64,000 bases of DNA from Acidobacteriota bacterium (GTDB taxonomy: Bacteria > Acidobacteriota > Vicinamibacteria > Vicinamibacterales > UBA2999), in contig JAKFYH010000016.1 in assembly GCA_021730945.1 (NCBI GenBank), positions 1 to 64,000 on the forward strand. Reading direction: 5' to 3'. The translations under genes were made by a program, and so were the position numbers. Below, piece after piece: positions 28,215 through 38,070 of the stretch; the stretch's first letter is position 1, and each line of letters opens with the position of its first letter. The notes beneath the pieces were generated by a model. That model saw only the letters and a program-made list of their open reading frames with translations, was not told where the DNA came from and did no database searches.

Positions 28215-29602
28215 TGGCCAACCACTCGCATAACACGGCGCTGCTCGAAGAGACGCCGGTGATCCTGCCGGGTCACGACTTCGAGACCGTCACCGAGACC
28301 ATTGCCGAAATCCCGCTGTCCAAGCGCTTCCCGCTGGGCTGGATCGGCGTGCTGCTGATCGGCGTGGGCCTGGCCGGCATGCTGCACATGGCGCTCGGCT
28401 ACCTGCTGCTCAAGGGCATCGGCATCTGGGGCAACAACGTGCCGGTCGGCTGGGCGTTTGACATCATCAACTTCGTCTGGTGGATCGGCATCGGCCACGC
28501 CGGCACGCTGATCTCGGCCATCCTGCTGTTGTTCAAGCAACAGTGGCGCATGTCGATCAGCCGCTTCGCTGAAGCGATGACCATTTTCGCGGTGGCCTGC
28601 GCGGCGATCTTCCCGGTCTTCCACACCGGCCGTCCGTGGCTGGCGGCCTATTGGCTGTTCCCCTATCCCAACGCCATGGGCCTGTGGCCGCAGTTCAAGA
28701 GCCCGCTGATCTGGGACGTGTTCGCGGTCTCGACCTACGCCACCGTTTCGATCGTGTTCTGGTACATCGGCATGATTCCCGACATGGCGACGCTGCGCGA
28801 CCGCGCCGTGTCCAGGGTGAAGGCGACCATTTACGGCATGCTGTCGCTTGGCTGGCGCGGTTCGGCGCGTCACTGGCATCGCTATGAAGTGGCCTCGTTG
28901 ATTCTCGCCGGCCTTTCGACGCCGCTGGTGCTCTCGGTGCATACGGTGGTGAGCTTTGACTTCGCGGTGTCGGTGATTCCCGGCTGGCACGCCACCATCT
29001 TCCCGCCCTACTTCGTCGCCGGCGCCATTTACGCCGGGTTTGCCATGGTGTTGACGCTGGCGATTCCGGTGCGCCGTTTCTACGGCATGGAAAGCCTGAT
29101 CACCATGCGGCACATCGACAACATGGCGAAGATCACGCTGGCGACCGGCCTGATGGTCGGCTACGGCTACGGCGTGGAGGCGTTCTTCGCGTGGTACAGC
29201 GGCAGCCCGCATGAGCGCTTCATGATGTGGAACCGCATGTTCGGTCCCTACGCCTGGTCGTACTGGACGCTGATCGCGATCAACGTCGTGATGATTCAGT
29301 TGCTGTGGCTCAAGAGCGTGCGCCAGAACAACGGCCTGCTGTTCGTCATGTCGTTGTTCATCGGCATCGGCATGTGGCTCGAGCGCTTCGTCATCATCGT
29401 GACCTCGCTCAACCGCGACTTCATCCCCGCGTCGTGGGGCATGTATTACCCGACCCAGTGGGACTTCATGACGTTCTTCGGGACCATCGGGTTGTTCCTG
29501 ACACTGTTCCTGCTGTTCCTGCGCTTCGTGCCGATGATTTCGATCTTCGAGGTCAAGATGCTGCTGCCGCAGTCGAAGGTGAAACATGACCATGTCCACT
29601 AA
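28214..29602 (+). CDS. actC: Alternative complex III subunit ActC, NrfD-like quinol-binding membrane protein
   Basis: A 462-residue integral membrane protein of the NrfD/PsrC family with about ten transmembrane helices. It forms the quinol-oxidising site next to ActB in alternative complex III. Conserved-looking segments are [41 protein letters not shown] and [18 protein letters not shown]. The start is a TAATG overlap with the actB stop. It shares distant similarity with ActF, the other NrfD-like subunit. Confidence 0.94.
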
Positions 29603-30140
29603 CGAGACGGCCCAGCGGCTCCATGGCGTGATGGCCGAATTCGACTCGGCCCAGGAGCTGGTGGACGCGGCCCGTCAGACCATGGCGCACGGCTTCACGA
29701 AGGTCGAAGCCTATTCGCCGGTGCCGATCGAAGAGTTGAACGACATCATCCACAAGAAGCGGACCAAGCTGTCGCAGATCGTTCTGGCCGGCGGCCTGGC
29801 CGGCATGGCGACCGGCTTCGGGCTGCAGTACTGGGCGTCGGTGATCGAATTCCCGATGAACATCGGCGGCCGGCCCCAGGCCAGCTGGACCACCTTCATC
29901 GTCCCGTCCTACGAGCTGACGATCCTGTTTGCCGCGCTGTCGGCGGCAATCGGCATGATCGTCCTCAATGGGCTGCCGCAGCCGTATCACGCAGTGTTCA
30001 ACGTCGATCGCTTCTCGATGGCCAGCTCCGACAAGTTTTTCCTCGTCGTCGAGTCGGCGGATCCGAAGTTCGACCAGCCGGTGACGGCCGAGTTCCTGCG
30101 CAGCACCGGCGCGAAGGGAGTCTACGACGTTGACGAGTAG
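29586..30140 (+). CDS. actD: Alternative complex III subunit ActD (DUF3341)
   Basis: A 184-residue DUF3341 protein. A soluble N-terminal part, GVMAEFDSAQELVDAARQTM, leads into two central hydrophobic helices (about residues 63-85 and 100-120) and a short C-terminal domain. In solved alternative complex III structures ActD packs against ActC/ActF and has no cofactor. The 17-bp overlap with actC suggests tight translational coupling. Confidence 0.93.
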   Translation: MTMSTNETAQRLHGVMAEFDSAQELVDAARQTMAHGFTKVEAYSPVPIEELNDIIHKKRTKLSQIVLAGGLAGMATGFGLQYWASVIEFPMNIGGRPQASWTTFIVPSYELTILFAALSAAIGMIVLNGLPQPYHAVFNVDRFSMASSDKFFLVVESADPKFDQPVTAEFLRSTGAKGVYDVDE

Positions 30141-30771
30141 GTCATTTGCTCTCGTGTTCCTGGCCGCTGCGGCGCTGGTGGCCGCTGGCTGCCGCCAGGA
30201 CATGCACGACACGCCGCGCTACGAGGCGTACGAGGCCAGCGCCACGTTCGCTGACGGCCGCGCGTCGCGCGGTGCCCCCACGGGCACGGTCGCTCGCGGC
30301 TGGCTGCGGGAAGACGAGGCGCTTTATACCGGCAAGGTGGCCGGAGAGCTCGTCGACCAGTTCCCGTTTGCGATTGCCCACGCCGATCTCATGCGGGGCC
30401 AGCAGCGCTTCAATATCTACTGCACGCCGTGCCACGGCAAGCTCGGTGACGGTCACGGGATGGTCGTGCAACGCGGCCTCCGCCAGGCCGCCTCCTACCA
30501 CCAGGACCGCCTGCGCGAGGAAAAGGCCGGCTACTTCTTCGACGTCATCACCAATGGCTTTGGCGCCATGCAGGGTTACGCGGAACAAGTTCCAGTCCGT
30601 GACCGCTGGCTGATCGTGGCCTACGTGCGGGCGCTGCAATTGAGCCAGCACGCATCGGTCAACGACGTGCCCGCCGACAAGCGCGGCGAGCTTGACGCCT
30701 CGGCCGCCGAGACGCCTTCGGCATCAACGGAGAAGCCGGTAGCGGCCGCTCCTGCTGCGGAGAAGCACTAG
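30130..30771 (+). CDS. actE: Alternative complex III subunit ActE, monohaem cytochrome c lipoprotein
   Basis: A 213-residue lipoprotein cytochrome with lipobox LVAAGC near residue 21. It has a single haem site CTPCHGKLGDGHGMVV and a C-terminal axial-ligand region near GFGAMQGYAEQVPVRDRW. It probably hands electrons from ActA towards the cytochrome domain of CoxB. The start is TTG, 11 bp inside actD, and no better codon is available. The Ala/Glu/Pro-rich tail looks disordered. Confidence 0.93.
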   Translation: MTSRSFALVFLAAAALVAAGCRQDMHDTPRYEAYEASATFADGRASRGAPTGTVARGWLREDEALYTGKVAGELVDQFPFAIAHADLMRGQQRFNIYCTPCHGKLGDGHGMVVQRGLRQAASYHQDRLREEKAGYFFDVITNGFGAMQGYAEQVPVRDRWLIVAYVRALQLSQHASVNDVPADKRGELDASAAETPSASTEKPVAAAPAAEKH

Positions 30772-31964
30772 TGTCGACTGTGACTTCGGAAACCTTTGCC
30801 GCCGGCGGCTCGCCGTTGCCCGGCATGAAGCAGTTCGGCCTGATGGCGGGCGTGCTCGGCGTGGTGCTGATCGGCGCCGGCTTCATGACCTCGAGCCTCG
30901 ATCGCTTCTACCAGGCCTACCTGGTGGCCTACACCTTCTGGATGGGGGTCGCGCTCGGCAGCCTCGCGCTGTTGATGGTGCAGCACCTCACTGGCGGCGC
31001 CTGGGGTGTTGTGCTGCGGCGTCCGCTCGAAGCCGCGGTCCGCACCATTCCGTTCATGGCCGTGCTGTTCCTGCCAATCGTGTTCGGCATGCACTCGCTC
31101 TACGAGTGGACCCACGAGAGCGCGGCCAGCGATCCGGTGCTGGTGCTCAAGGCCGGTTACCTGAACACCCCGTTCTTCCTGGTGCGGCAGGCCATCTATT
31201 TCGTCCTGTGGTCGGGTATGGGCTACCTGTTGACGTCGTGGTCGCTTGAACACGACCGCACCGGGGATCCGGCGCTGGTCGACAAGATGGCGCGACTGTC
31301 GGGTGCCGGCCTGGTCATCTACTTCCTCTCCGTGACCTTTGCCATGGTCGACTGGACCATGTCGGTCAACCCGCACTGGTTCTCGACCATCTGGGGCATG
31401 CTCTACATCGGCGGCCAGGCGTTGTCGGCCTTCGCTTTCGGCATTACCGTGCTGGTGATGTTGTCGCAGACCGCTCCGCTCAACCGGGTCCTGTCGACGC
31501 ATCACTTCCACGATCTCGGCAAGTTCCTGTTTGCCTTCCTGATGATGTGGGCGTACCTGTCGTTCTCGCAGTTCCTGATCATCTGGTCGGCGAACCTCCC
31601 CGAGGAGATTCCCCACTACCTGGTGCGCTGGGACAACAGCTGGAAATACCTGAGCGCCTTCATCGTCGTCGGCCACTTCATCGTGCCGTACTCGTTGCTG
31701 CTGTCGCGCGACCTGAAGAAGAACTCCGCCAAGCTGCGTGTGGTGGCGATTTGGATCATCCTGGCCCGCATCGCCGACTACTACTGGCACGTGGCGCCTG
31801 AATTCCACAAGGACGGGTTCAGCTTCAGCGTGTTCGACGTGGCGCTGCCACTGGCGCTCGGCGGCATCTTTATTTCGATCTTCGTGTCACAGCTGGCCGG
31901 GCGCTCGCTGCTGCCGGTCAACGACGCTGGGCTGGAGAAGGCACTGACGCATCATGTCCACTAA
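30771..31964 (+). CDS. actF: Alternative complex III subunit ActF, second NrfD-like membrane protein
   Basis: A 397-residue membrane protein with about ten hydrophobic helices, a divergent NrfD relative that pairs with ActC. Notable stretches are LGVVLIGAGFMTSSLDRFYQ, EWTHESAA, FFLVRQAIYFVLW and WHVAPEFHKDGF. The GTG start overlaps the actE stop by one base. In this family ActC and ActF form a membrane core thought to bind quinol and perhaps move protons. Confidence 0.92.
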   Translation: MSTVTSETFAAGGSPLPGMKQFGLMAGVLGVVLIGAGFMTSSLDRFYQAYLVAYTFWMGVALGSLALLMVQHLTGGAWGVVLRRPLEAAVRTIPFMAVLFLPIVFGMHSLYEWTHESAASDPVLVLKAGYLNTPFFLVRQAIYFVLWSGMGYLLTSWSLEHDRTGDPALVDKMARLSGAGLVIYFLSVTFAMVDWTMSVNPHWFSTIWGMLYIGGQALSAFAFGITVLVMLSQTAPLNRVLSTHHFHDLGKFLFAFLMMWAYLSFSQFLIIWSANLPEEIPHYLVRWDNSWKYLSAFIVVGHFIVPYSLLLSRDLKKNSAKLRVVAIWIILARIADYYWHVAPEFHKDGFSFSVFDVALPLALGGIFISIFVSQLAGRSLLPVNDAGLEKALTHHVH

Positions 31965-32436
31965 TCATCACGCGCCTGACGCGGACACCGAGTACGGCCC
32001 GAACCCCCCGGGCGCGAAGTACGAGCACACCGACATCGACACGACGGTTGGCTACAAGTTCGCCCTGTGGTTGCTGGTGGCGATGGTGCTCTCGATGGGG
32101 ATCGTCTACGGCACGTTCTGGTTCTTCGAGGGCCAGTCGCAGTCGGCCGACGCGCTGGCGCAGAAGTACCCGCTGGCAGTCGGCCAGGAGAAGACTCCGC
32201 CCGCTCCGAACCTGCAGACACAGCCGTTCAAGGATGTCTACCTGCTGCGTCTGGACGAGGCCGAGAAGCTGGGCAGCTACGGCTGGGTCGACCAGGACGG
32301 CGGCGTCGTGCGCCTGCCGATCGATCGGGCGATGGAACTGACGCTCGGCAAACTGCCGACGCGGGCCGGCGGTGGCGATGGCCTCAACGTGGTCACGCAG
32401 GACAGCTCTTCGGGCCGGACGCTGGTGCCGCGGTAG
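31954..32436 (+). CDS. Small one-helix membrane protein of the act-cox operon
   Basis: A 160-residue protein with an acidic, His-rich N-terminus, one transmembrane helix (about residues 37-59, FALWLLVAMVLSMGIVYGTF) and a soluble ~95-residue C-terminal part ending TLVPR. It starts 11 bp inside actF, so it is surely co-expressed. A small membrane protein is often found at this position between actF and sco in other genomes. It may be an assembly or structural subunit of the respiratory supercomplex. No catalytic motif is seen. Confidence 0.75.
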   Translation: MSTNHHAPDADTEYGPNPPGAKYEHTDIDTTVGYKFALWLLVAMVLSMGIVYGTFWFFEGQSQSADALAQKYPLAVGQEKTPPAPNLQTQPFKDVYLLRLDEAEKLGSYGWVDQDGGVVRLPIDRAMELTLGKLPTRAGGGDGLNVVTQDSSSGRTLVPR

Positions 32437-32477
32437 CCATTGCCGACTGGCGATTGACGGATTTAGTGACTGTTTCG

Positions 32478-32518
32478 TGAACGGCGATTTGGTGATTTGG
32501 TGAGACATCTGGTGATTG
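32478..32518. repeat. GATTTGGT spacer repeat running into sco
   Basis: GGCGATTTGGTGATTTGGTGA then GACATCTGGTGATTGTG shows an 8-nt periodic GATTTGGT motif. It is the reverse complement of the repeat at 15.8 kb and is seen again at 57.9 kb. The candidate starts of sco (TTG 32497, GTG 32500) lie inside it. Confidence 0.6.
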
Positions 32519-33357
32519 TGCGATTGACCGCGGCGGTGATGAGCGTGATGGCGCTCATGACGGCCGGCGTGTCCGCGCAAGGCGAGGCGCCAGGGCTTCG
32601 TCCCGCATCGTCGATGCCGTCGGGCCAGGTGCCGGGCGTGCTCGGGAAGGTGGCGTTCGAACAGCGGCTCAACGAGCAGTTGCCGCTCGACACGGCGTTC
32701 ACCGACGAGAGCGGCAAGGCCGTGAAGCTCGGCGACTACTTCGGCCGCAAGCCGGTGGTGCTGGCGTTTGTCTACTACGAATGCCCGATGCTGTGCACGC
32801 AGGTGCTCAACGGCCTGGAAAGCGCGCTGCGCGTGATCGACGAAAGCATCGGCGAGGAATTCGACGTCGTCACCGTCAGTTTCGATCCGCGGGAGACCGC
32901 GGTGCTGGCCGCCGGCAAGAAGCAGGCCTACCTTGAGCGCTACAAGCGCCCGTCGGCCGCCCAGGGCTGGCATTTTCTGACCGGCAGCCAGGCGTCGATC
33001 GACACGCTGACCAAGGCGGCCGGGTTCAGCTACGCGTGGGACGAGCAGTCGCAGCAGTTCGCGCACGCCAGCGGCATCATTGTCGCCACGCCGGAAGGCC
33101 GGATGTCGCGCTACTTCCTCGGCATCGACTATTCGCCGCGCGACGTCAAGTTCGCGCTGATTGAATCATCGGCCGGGAAGATCGGTTCACTGGCCGATCA
33201 GCTGCTGCTCTATTGCTATCACTACGATCCGGCCGCGGGCAATTACGGATTCGTGGCGATGAAGGCCGTTCGCATTGGTGGCGCCGTCACGCTGGTGGCG
33301 CTGTTTGGATTCATGTTCGTGTCGTTTCGGCGCGACAATCGCGCGACCGGACACTAG
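32497..33357 (+). CDS. SCO1/SenC copper chaperone for cytochrome oxidase
   Basis: A 286-residue periplasmic protein with an N-terminal signal (VIVRLTAAVMSVMALMTAG) and a C-terminal membrane helix near residues 255-275. The thioredoxin-fold copper site has both cysteines in YECPMLC and the distal His in FAHASG, as required for loading Cu into CuA of CoxB. It lies directly before coxB. The start is uncertain because the first codons are within a simple repeat; TTG 32497 is the longest option. Confidence 0.93.
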   Translation: MVRHLVIVRLTAAVMSVMALMTAGVSAQGEAPGLRPASSMPSGQVPGVLGKVAFEQRLNEQLPLDTAFTDESGKAVKLGDYFGRKPVVLAFVYYECPMLCTQVLNGLESALRVIDESIGEEFDVVTVSFDPRETAVLAAGKKQAYLERYKRPSAAQGWHFLTGSQASIDTLTKAAGFSYAWDEQSQQFAHASGIIVATPEGRMSRYFLGIDYSPRDVKFALIESSAGKIGSLADQLLLYCYHYDPAAGNYGFVAMKAVRIGGAVTLVALFGFMFVSFRRDNRATGH

Positions 33358-33360
33358 CTA

Positions 33361-34374
33361 ATGAAAATATTCGGCATTCCCGTATTCCCGGAACAGGCAT
33401 CGACGTTCGCCAAGGACGTCGATGCGCTGTATTTCTTCATCTTCGCGACCAGCGCGTTCTTCGCAGTGGTGGTGGCGATAGCGGTCATTTACTTCGGCAT
33501 CCGCTATCACAAGACCCACGACGGCGAGATTGGCGCCCGTATCGAGGGCAGTCTGCCGCTCGAGCTGCTGTGGAGCGTCATCCCGACCATCATCGCGATG
33601 GTGATGTTCGGCTGGGGCGCGACGGTGTTCTACCACCTGCGGCGCCCGCCCGCCGAGGCCATGCACGTCTACGCTGTCGGCAAGCAGTGGATGTGGAAGT
33701 TCCAGCATCTCGAAGGCCAGCGCGAGATCAACGAGCTGCACATTCCGGCCGGCCGGCCCATCAAGATCACGATTAGCTCCGAGGATGTGCTCCACAGCCT
33801 GTATTTCCCGGCGTTCCGCACCAAGATGGACGCCATTCCCGGCCGCTACACCGAACTCTGGTTCGAGGCGCAGACGCCTGGCGAATACCACATTTTCTGC
33901 GCGGAATACTGCGGCACCAACCACGCCGGCATGATCGGCACGGTGACCGTGCTGGAGCCGGCGCAGTACCAGGCGTGGCTCCAGGGCGGCGGCCTGGAAG
34001 GCACCCTGGCCGAGCGCGGCGCCAAGCTGTTCAACGACCTCGCCTGCTCGACCTGCCACCTCGATACCGGCCAGGGACGGGGGCCGTCACTCAAGGATAT
34101 TGTCGGCAAGACGGTCGACCTGCAGGATGGGTCGTCGGTCATGGTCGACGAGGCGTACCTGCGCGAGTCGATCCTGAACTCGCAGGCAAAGATCGTGAAG
34201 GGCTTCCAGCCGCTGATGCCGACCTTCCAGGGCCTGGTCAGCGAGGAAAACCTGGTCGCCCTGATCGAACACGTCAAGTCGATGTCGCCTAACGCGACCA
34301 CGGCCACCGTACCCGCAACGGGCGCGGCCGCCGCCACGCCGAATCCGGCCGCCGCCGCGGCCGAGAAGAAGTAA
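33361..34374 (+). CDS. coxB: Cytochrome c oxidase subunit II fused to cytochrome c (caa3 type)
   Basis: A 337-residue subunit with two N-terminal transmembrane helices and a periplasmic CuA domain. The CuA ligands are complete: the upstream His in DVLHSLYFPAF and CAEYCGTNHAGM with its two Cys, His and Met. A C-terminal cytochrome c domain carries CSTCH and a late Met (PLMPTF). This covalent fusion makes the enzyme a caa3 oxidase. It accepts electrons from alternative complex III and passes them to CoxA. An Ala/Pro-rich tail follows. Confidence 0.95.
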   Translation: MKIFGIPVFPEQASTFAKDVDALYFFIFATSAFFAVVVAIAVIYFGIRYHKTHDGEIGARIEGSLPLELLWSVIPTIIAMVMFGWGATVFYHLRRPPAEAMHVYAVGKQWMWKFQHLEGQREINELHIPAGRPIKITISSEDVLHSLYFPAFRTKMDAIPGRYTELWFEAQTPGEYHIFCAEYCGTNHAGMIGTVTVLEPAQYQAWLQGGGLEGTLAERGAKLFNDLACSTCHLDTGQGRGPSLKDIVGKTVDLQDGSSVMVDEAYLRESILNSQAKIVKGFQPLMPTFQGLVSEENLVALIEHVKSMSPNATTATVPATGAAAATPNPAAAAAEKK

Positions 34375-34377
34375 GCC

Positions 34378-36003
34378 ATGCTGGACAAGCTCAAGATTCC
34401 CGAGCGGCACTACCTGAACAACGGCCACGGCCTGGCGTCGTGGCTGCTGACCAAGGACCACAAGCGGATCGCGATCATGTATTTGATCTCGATCTCGGTG
34501 ATGTTCTTCCTCGGCGGCCTGTTCGCCGTGGGCATCCGCCTCGAACTGGCGACGCCGGCCGGCGACTTCGTCTCTGCCGACGCCTACAACAAGTTCTTCA
34601 CCGCGCACGGCGTGATCATGGTGTTCTTCTTCCTGATCCCGTCAATTCCGGCGGTGCTCGGCAACTTCCTGATCCCGCCGATGATTGGCGCCAAGGACCT
34701 GGCGTTCCCGCGCATCAACCTGCTGAGCCTCTACATCTACTGGATCGGCGGCATCTTCACCCTCTACGCGATGCTCTCCGGCGGTGTCGATACCGGCTGG
34801 ACTTTCTACACGCCGTATAGCGCGACCGGGTCGAACAGCAACGTCGTGCCAGTCGCCCTCGGCGTCTTCATCGCCGGCTTCTCATCGATCCTGACCGGCC
34901 TCAACTTCATTGTCACCATCCACCGCATGCGCGCACCCGGCATGACCTGGTTCCGCCTGCCGCTGTTTGTGTGGGCCCACTACGCCACCAGCCTGGTGCA
35001 GGTGCTGGGCACGCCGGTGATTGCGATCACCATCGTCATGCTGGGCGTCGAGCGCGGGCTCGGCTTCGGCATCTTCGATCCCGCCCGCGGCGGCGACCCG
35101 GTGCTGTTCCAGCACCTGTTCTGGTTCTACTCGCACCCGGCGGTCTACATCATGATCCTGCCGGCGCTCGGCGTGCAGAGCGAGCTGATCTCGACCTTCT
35201 CGCGCAAGACCATCTTCGGCTACAGCTTCGTGGCCTTCTCGTCGCTGGCCATCGCCGTGTTCGGGTTCATTGTCTGGGCCCACCACATGTTCGTCGCCGG
35301 CATCTCGACCTACGCGGCGATGGTGTTTTCGTTCCTCAGCTTCTCGGTCGCGATTCCCTCGGCGGTCAAGGTCTTCAACTGGACGGCCACGCTCTACAAG
35401 GGCGCCATCTCGTTCGAGACCCCGATGCTCTACGCCTACGGCTTCATGGGCCTGTTCGCGATCGGCGGCCTGACCGGCCTTTTCCTGGCCACGCTCGGCA
35501 TGGACATCCACCTGCACGACACCTATTTCGTGGTCGCGCACTTCCACTACATCATGGTGGGCGGCGCGATCATGGGATACATGGGCGGCCTGCACTTCTG
35601 GTGGCCCAAGATCACCGGCCGGATGTACTCCGAGTTCTTCTCGCGGATCGCCGCCATCCTGGTGTTTGTCGGCTTCAACCTGACCTTCCTGCCGCAGTTT
35701 GTGGTCGGCTACCTGGGCATGCCGCGCCGCTACCACTCGTATCCCGACGAGATGCAGGTTCTGAACGTGATGTCGTCGGCGGGCGCCAGCGTGCTGGGCC
35801 TCGGCTATTTCCTGCCGGTGCTCTACCTGCTGTGGTCCCTGAAAAATGGCGAAGTCGCCGGCGCCAACCCGTGGGGCGCATCCGGCCTCGAGTGGCAGAC
35901 CCAGTCGCCGCCGCTGACCGAGAACTTCATCGAAGCGCCGGTAGTTGACCACGAACCCTACGAGTACGAGCACGTCGTCGCCAAGGAGAAGCATCTTGTC
36001 TAA
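34378..36003 (+). CDS. coxA: Cytochrome c oxidase subunit I
   Basis: A 541-residue haem-copper oxidase catalytic subunit with 12 or so transmembrane helices. Ligands seen: the low-spin haem His in [11 protein letters not shown], CuB His and crosslinked Tyr in SHPAVY, the His pair in WAHHMFVAG, and the haem His residues in [16 protein letters not shown]. It reduces oxygen to water and pumps protons. The A-type K-channel motif HPAVY is kept. Start ATG is 4 bp after coxB. It is followed by coxC with an 8-bp overlap. Confidence 0.96.
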   Translation: MLDKLKIPERHYLNNGHGLASWLLTKDHKRIAIMYLISISVMFFLGGLFAVGIRLELATPAGDFVSADAYNKFFTAHGVIMVFFFLIPSIPAVLGNFLIPPMIGAKDLAFPRINLLSLYIYWIGGIFTLYAMLSGGVDTGWTFYTPYSATGSNSNVVPVALGVFIAGFSSILTGLNFIVTIHRMRAPGMTWFRLPLFVWAHYATSLVQVLGTPVIAITIVMLGVERGLGFGIFDPARGGDPVLFQHLFWFYSHPAVYIMILPALGVQSELISTFSRKTIFGYSFVAFSSLAIAVFGFIVWAHHMFVAGISTYAAMVFSFLSFSVAIPSAVKVFNWTATLYKGAISFETPMLYAYGFMGLFAIGGLTGLFLATLGMDIHLHDTYFVVAHFHYIMVGGAIMGYMGGLHFWWPKITGRMYSEFFSRIAAILVFVGFNLTFLPQFVVGYLGMPRRYHSYPDEMQVLNVMSSAGASVLGLGYFLPVLYLLWSLKNGEVAGANPWGASGLEWQTQSPPLTENFIEAPVVDHEPYEYEHVVAKEKHLV

Positions 36004-36781
36004 CGCGGTCGCGCACGCGGACGAACACGCGCACGCCGCCCACCACCCGGCGCTGCAGCACCATTTCGACACGATGGCGCAGCAGAAAGAGGCTGCGGTC
36101 GTCGGCATGTGGGTGTTCCTGCTCACCGAAATCCTGTTCTTCGGTGGCCTGTTCGCGGCCTACATGGTCTACCGCATCTGGTACTTCGATGCGTTCGCCG
36201 AAGCCAGCCGCTCGCTCAGCCTGTTCTGGGGCGGCCTCAACACCGCCGTGCTGATCGGCAGTTCGCTGACGATGGCAATGGCCGTGCGATGCGCCCAGAC
36301 CAACAAGCGGACCGCCACCGTGAACTGGCTGGTGCTGACGATGGTGCTCGGCACCGTGTTCCTGGGCGTCAAGGTCATCGAGTACGCCGACAAGTTCGAG
36401 CATCACCACGTTCCGGGCTACAACTTCCAGTGGGCCGCCCACGAGGCGCCCGCCGCGGGTGAGCACGCACCAGCGGCGCTCGCAGCCAGCGAGGGCGCGG
36501 CGGCCGCGGAAGGCCATCGCGAACTGTCGCTGAACGCCGACCAGCTGCAACTGACGACGCAGATCTACTTCAGCCTGTACTTCACCATGACCGGGCTGCA
36601 CGCCCTGCACATGATCATCGGCATCGGCATCATGCTGGTGATTACCTGGATGGCGTACAAGGGACGGTTCGACGAGGAGTACTACACACCGGTCGAAATG
36701 GCCGGCCTGTATTGGCACTTCGTCGACATCGTGTGGATTTTCCTGTTCCCGCTGCTCTACCTCGTCGAGAGGCACGTCTAA
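35996..36781 (+). CDS. coxC: Cytochrome c oxidase subunit III
   Basis: A 261-residue membrane protein of the CoxC family with about five to six helices, e.g. [22 protein letters not shown]. The conserved C-terminal block is [11 protein letters not shown] and [18 protein letters not shown]. An Ala/His/Glu-rich insertion (about residues 138-175) is longer than usual. TTG 35996 is chosen because AAGGAGA lies just upstream in coxA, at ribosome-binding distance. The upstream ATG at 35945 would need a 17-residue extension inside coxA. Confidence 0.92.
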   Translation: MSNAVAHADEHAHAAHHPALQHHFDTMAQQKEAAVVGMWVFLLTEILFFGGLFAAYMVYRIWYFDAFAEASRSLSLFWGGLNTAVLIGSSLTMAMAVRCAQTNKRTATVNWLVLTMVLGTVFLGVKVIEYADKFEHHHVPGYNFQWAAHEAPAAGEHAPAALAASEGAAAAEGHRELSLNADQLQLTTQIYFSLYFTMTGLHALHMIIGIGIMLVITWMAYKGRFDEEYYTPVEMAGLYWHFVDIVWIFLFPLLYLVERHV

Positions 36782-37086
36782 TGTCTGGACACGTTTCACC
36801 GATCAGCCTCTACCTCACCATCTTCATGGCGTTGATGGTCCTGACGGGCGTGACCGTTTTCGCCGCGTTTGTTGACCTCGGCCAGTTCAACTTCCTGGTC
36901 GCGATGATCATCGCCGGCTTCAAGGCATCGCTGGTGATTTGGTACTTCATGCACGTGAAATACCAGAGCAAGCTGACCAAGCTCACGGTCGCCACCGGGC
37001 TGTTCTTCCTGGTGATTCTGCTGGGGTTGTTCCTGGTCGACTACGGTTCGAAGGCATTGACCGGGATGCCGCCGTTGTTGAACTAG
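36781..37086 (+). CDS. coxD: Cytochrome c oxidase subunit IV (CoxD/prokaryotic type)
   Basis: A 101-residue protein with three hydrophobic helices (ISLYLTIFMALMVLTGVTVF, LVAMIIAGFKASLVIWYFMH and the following segment). This matches small bacterial subunit IV, which stabilises the oxidase. The start is a TAATG overlap with coxC. It is the last gene of the respiratory operon, followed by a 14-bp tandem repeat rather than an obvious terminator. Confidence 0.9.
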   Translation: MSGHVSPISLYLTIFMALMVLTGVTVFAAFVDLGQFNFLVAMIIAGFKASLVIWYFMHVKYQSKLTKLTVATGLFFLVILLGLFLVDYGSKALTGMPPLLN

Positions 37087-37098
37087 TTCCATCACGAA

Positions 37099-37150
37099 GG
37101 TTCAACCACGGGGGTTCAACCACGGGGGTTCAACCACGAAGGTTCAGAGG
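37099..37150. repeat. 14-bp tandem repeat, GGTTCAACCACGGG
   Basis: Units at 37099-37112, 37113-37126 and 37127-37140 are identical except that the third ends AA. A partial fourth (GGTTCAGAGG) runs over the stop codon of the convergent methyltransferase gene. Each unit contains the inverted word GGTTCAACC. It separates coxD from the convergent gene. Confidence 0.88.
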
Positions 37151-37623
37151 CGCGCGAATACGTGATAGCGCGCCTCTTCGCTTGTACCGCCAGCGTCCTT
37201 CACGGCTTCCACCTGTAGCGCCGCGACACCGATCTCCGCGAAGGCACGAACGATCCAGCGGCGGTCGTAGCGTTCTTCGGGCACGTCCGTGATGGCGACT
37301 GCGTGCGTGGCTTTGGCGGCCATTCGCGCCAGCACTCCTCGCGCGTAGTCAAGGTCGGGAAACTGCCCGAAGGCGCGGCACACGACCACCTGCCAGGGTT
37401 GGGTGGGGTCGAGTTCGACGGTTGAACCGACGACGAACCTCCCAGCCGGCATTGCCAGCCGCGCGGTGGCGATTAGGGCGGCGTCGGCGTCCTGCCCGCC
37501 AACCAGATAGCCGTTGTCATGAAGTGGAACGAGGAAATCGCCCGCGCCGCAGGCGACTTCGTAGACCTCGGTGCCGGGCCCGATATCGAGCGCTTCGGCG
37601 ACATGTTCGGCCAGACCGAGCAC
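37144..37623 (-). CDS. Small class I SAM-dependent methyltransferase
   Basis: A 159-residue Rossmann-fold methyltransferase. Motif I is VYEVACGAGDFLVPL, followed by the acidic motif GQDAD. Motif IV/post-I are less typical (VVVCRAFGQFPDLD). Size is minimal but complete. Substrate is unknown. Its GTG start immediately follows the stop codon of the upstream gene (TAAGTG), so it is probably co-translated with it. Confidence 0.78.
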   Translation of the reverse strand: MLGLAEHVAEALDIGPGTEVYEVACGAGDFLVPLHDNGYLVGGQDADAALIATARLAMPAGRFVVGSTVELDPTQPWQVVVCRAFGQFPDLDYARGVLARMAAKATHAVAITDVPEERYDRRWIVRAFAEIGVAALQVEAVKDAGGTSEEARYHVFARL

Positions 37624-38070
37624 TTACTTCTTGTCGAGTGACGCGAGGTCGAACGTGGCGGTGTCGATCTGAACCGAGGCGACCTTGGTGCCGGCCGGTA
37701 CCCGGAAGGGGAACGCACAGGTGTATTCGGGCTTGGATCCCGCATCGATAATCGCGACCGACGTGTTGTAGACCTTGCCGGCGGCATCGGTCAGCACGGG
37801 CTTCTTCACGATCGTCTCTTTGAACGCCGGTGTCACCTTGAAGGCCAGGGTCACAACGGCGAACTCCTCGCCGCCACGAGCATTGCCGCGCTGGCTGTTG
37901 GAGCCAGGCGGGCAATCAAGCAGCGGCACGTTCTGGGCCCGTTCAACACTGACCGCGCTGACCTCGAGACCCTTGTAGTTGGTGGCCTGCCCCGACAGCA
38001 GGGCCAGGCCATCCACCTGTGCAAGGGCGACGCCGGCCAGCGCCAGGATAGTGGCGATGACAGCCTTCAT
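37624..38070 (-). CDS. Exported hypothetical protein
   Basis: A 148-residue protein with a clear signal peptide (MKAVIATILALAGVALAQ). The mature part is beta-rich, with FAVVTLAFKVTP and EYTCAFPFRVPAGTKVASVQI, and could form an immunoglobulin-like or DUF4352-like sandwich. Two Cys might form a disulfide. Function unknown. It lies directly between the Tat HD-domain gene (next to it without a gap) and the methyltransferase gene, all on one strand. Confidence 0.75.
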   Translation of the reverse strand: MKAVIATILALAGVALAQVDGLALLSGQATNYKGLEVSAVSVERAQNVPLLDCPPGSNSQRGNARGGEEFAVVTLAFKVTPAFKETIVKKPVLTDAAGKVYNTSVAIIDAGSKPEYTCAFPFRVPAGTKVASVQIDTATFDLASLDKK

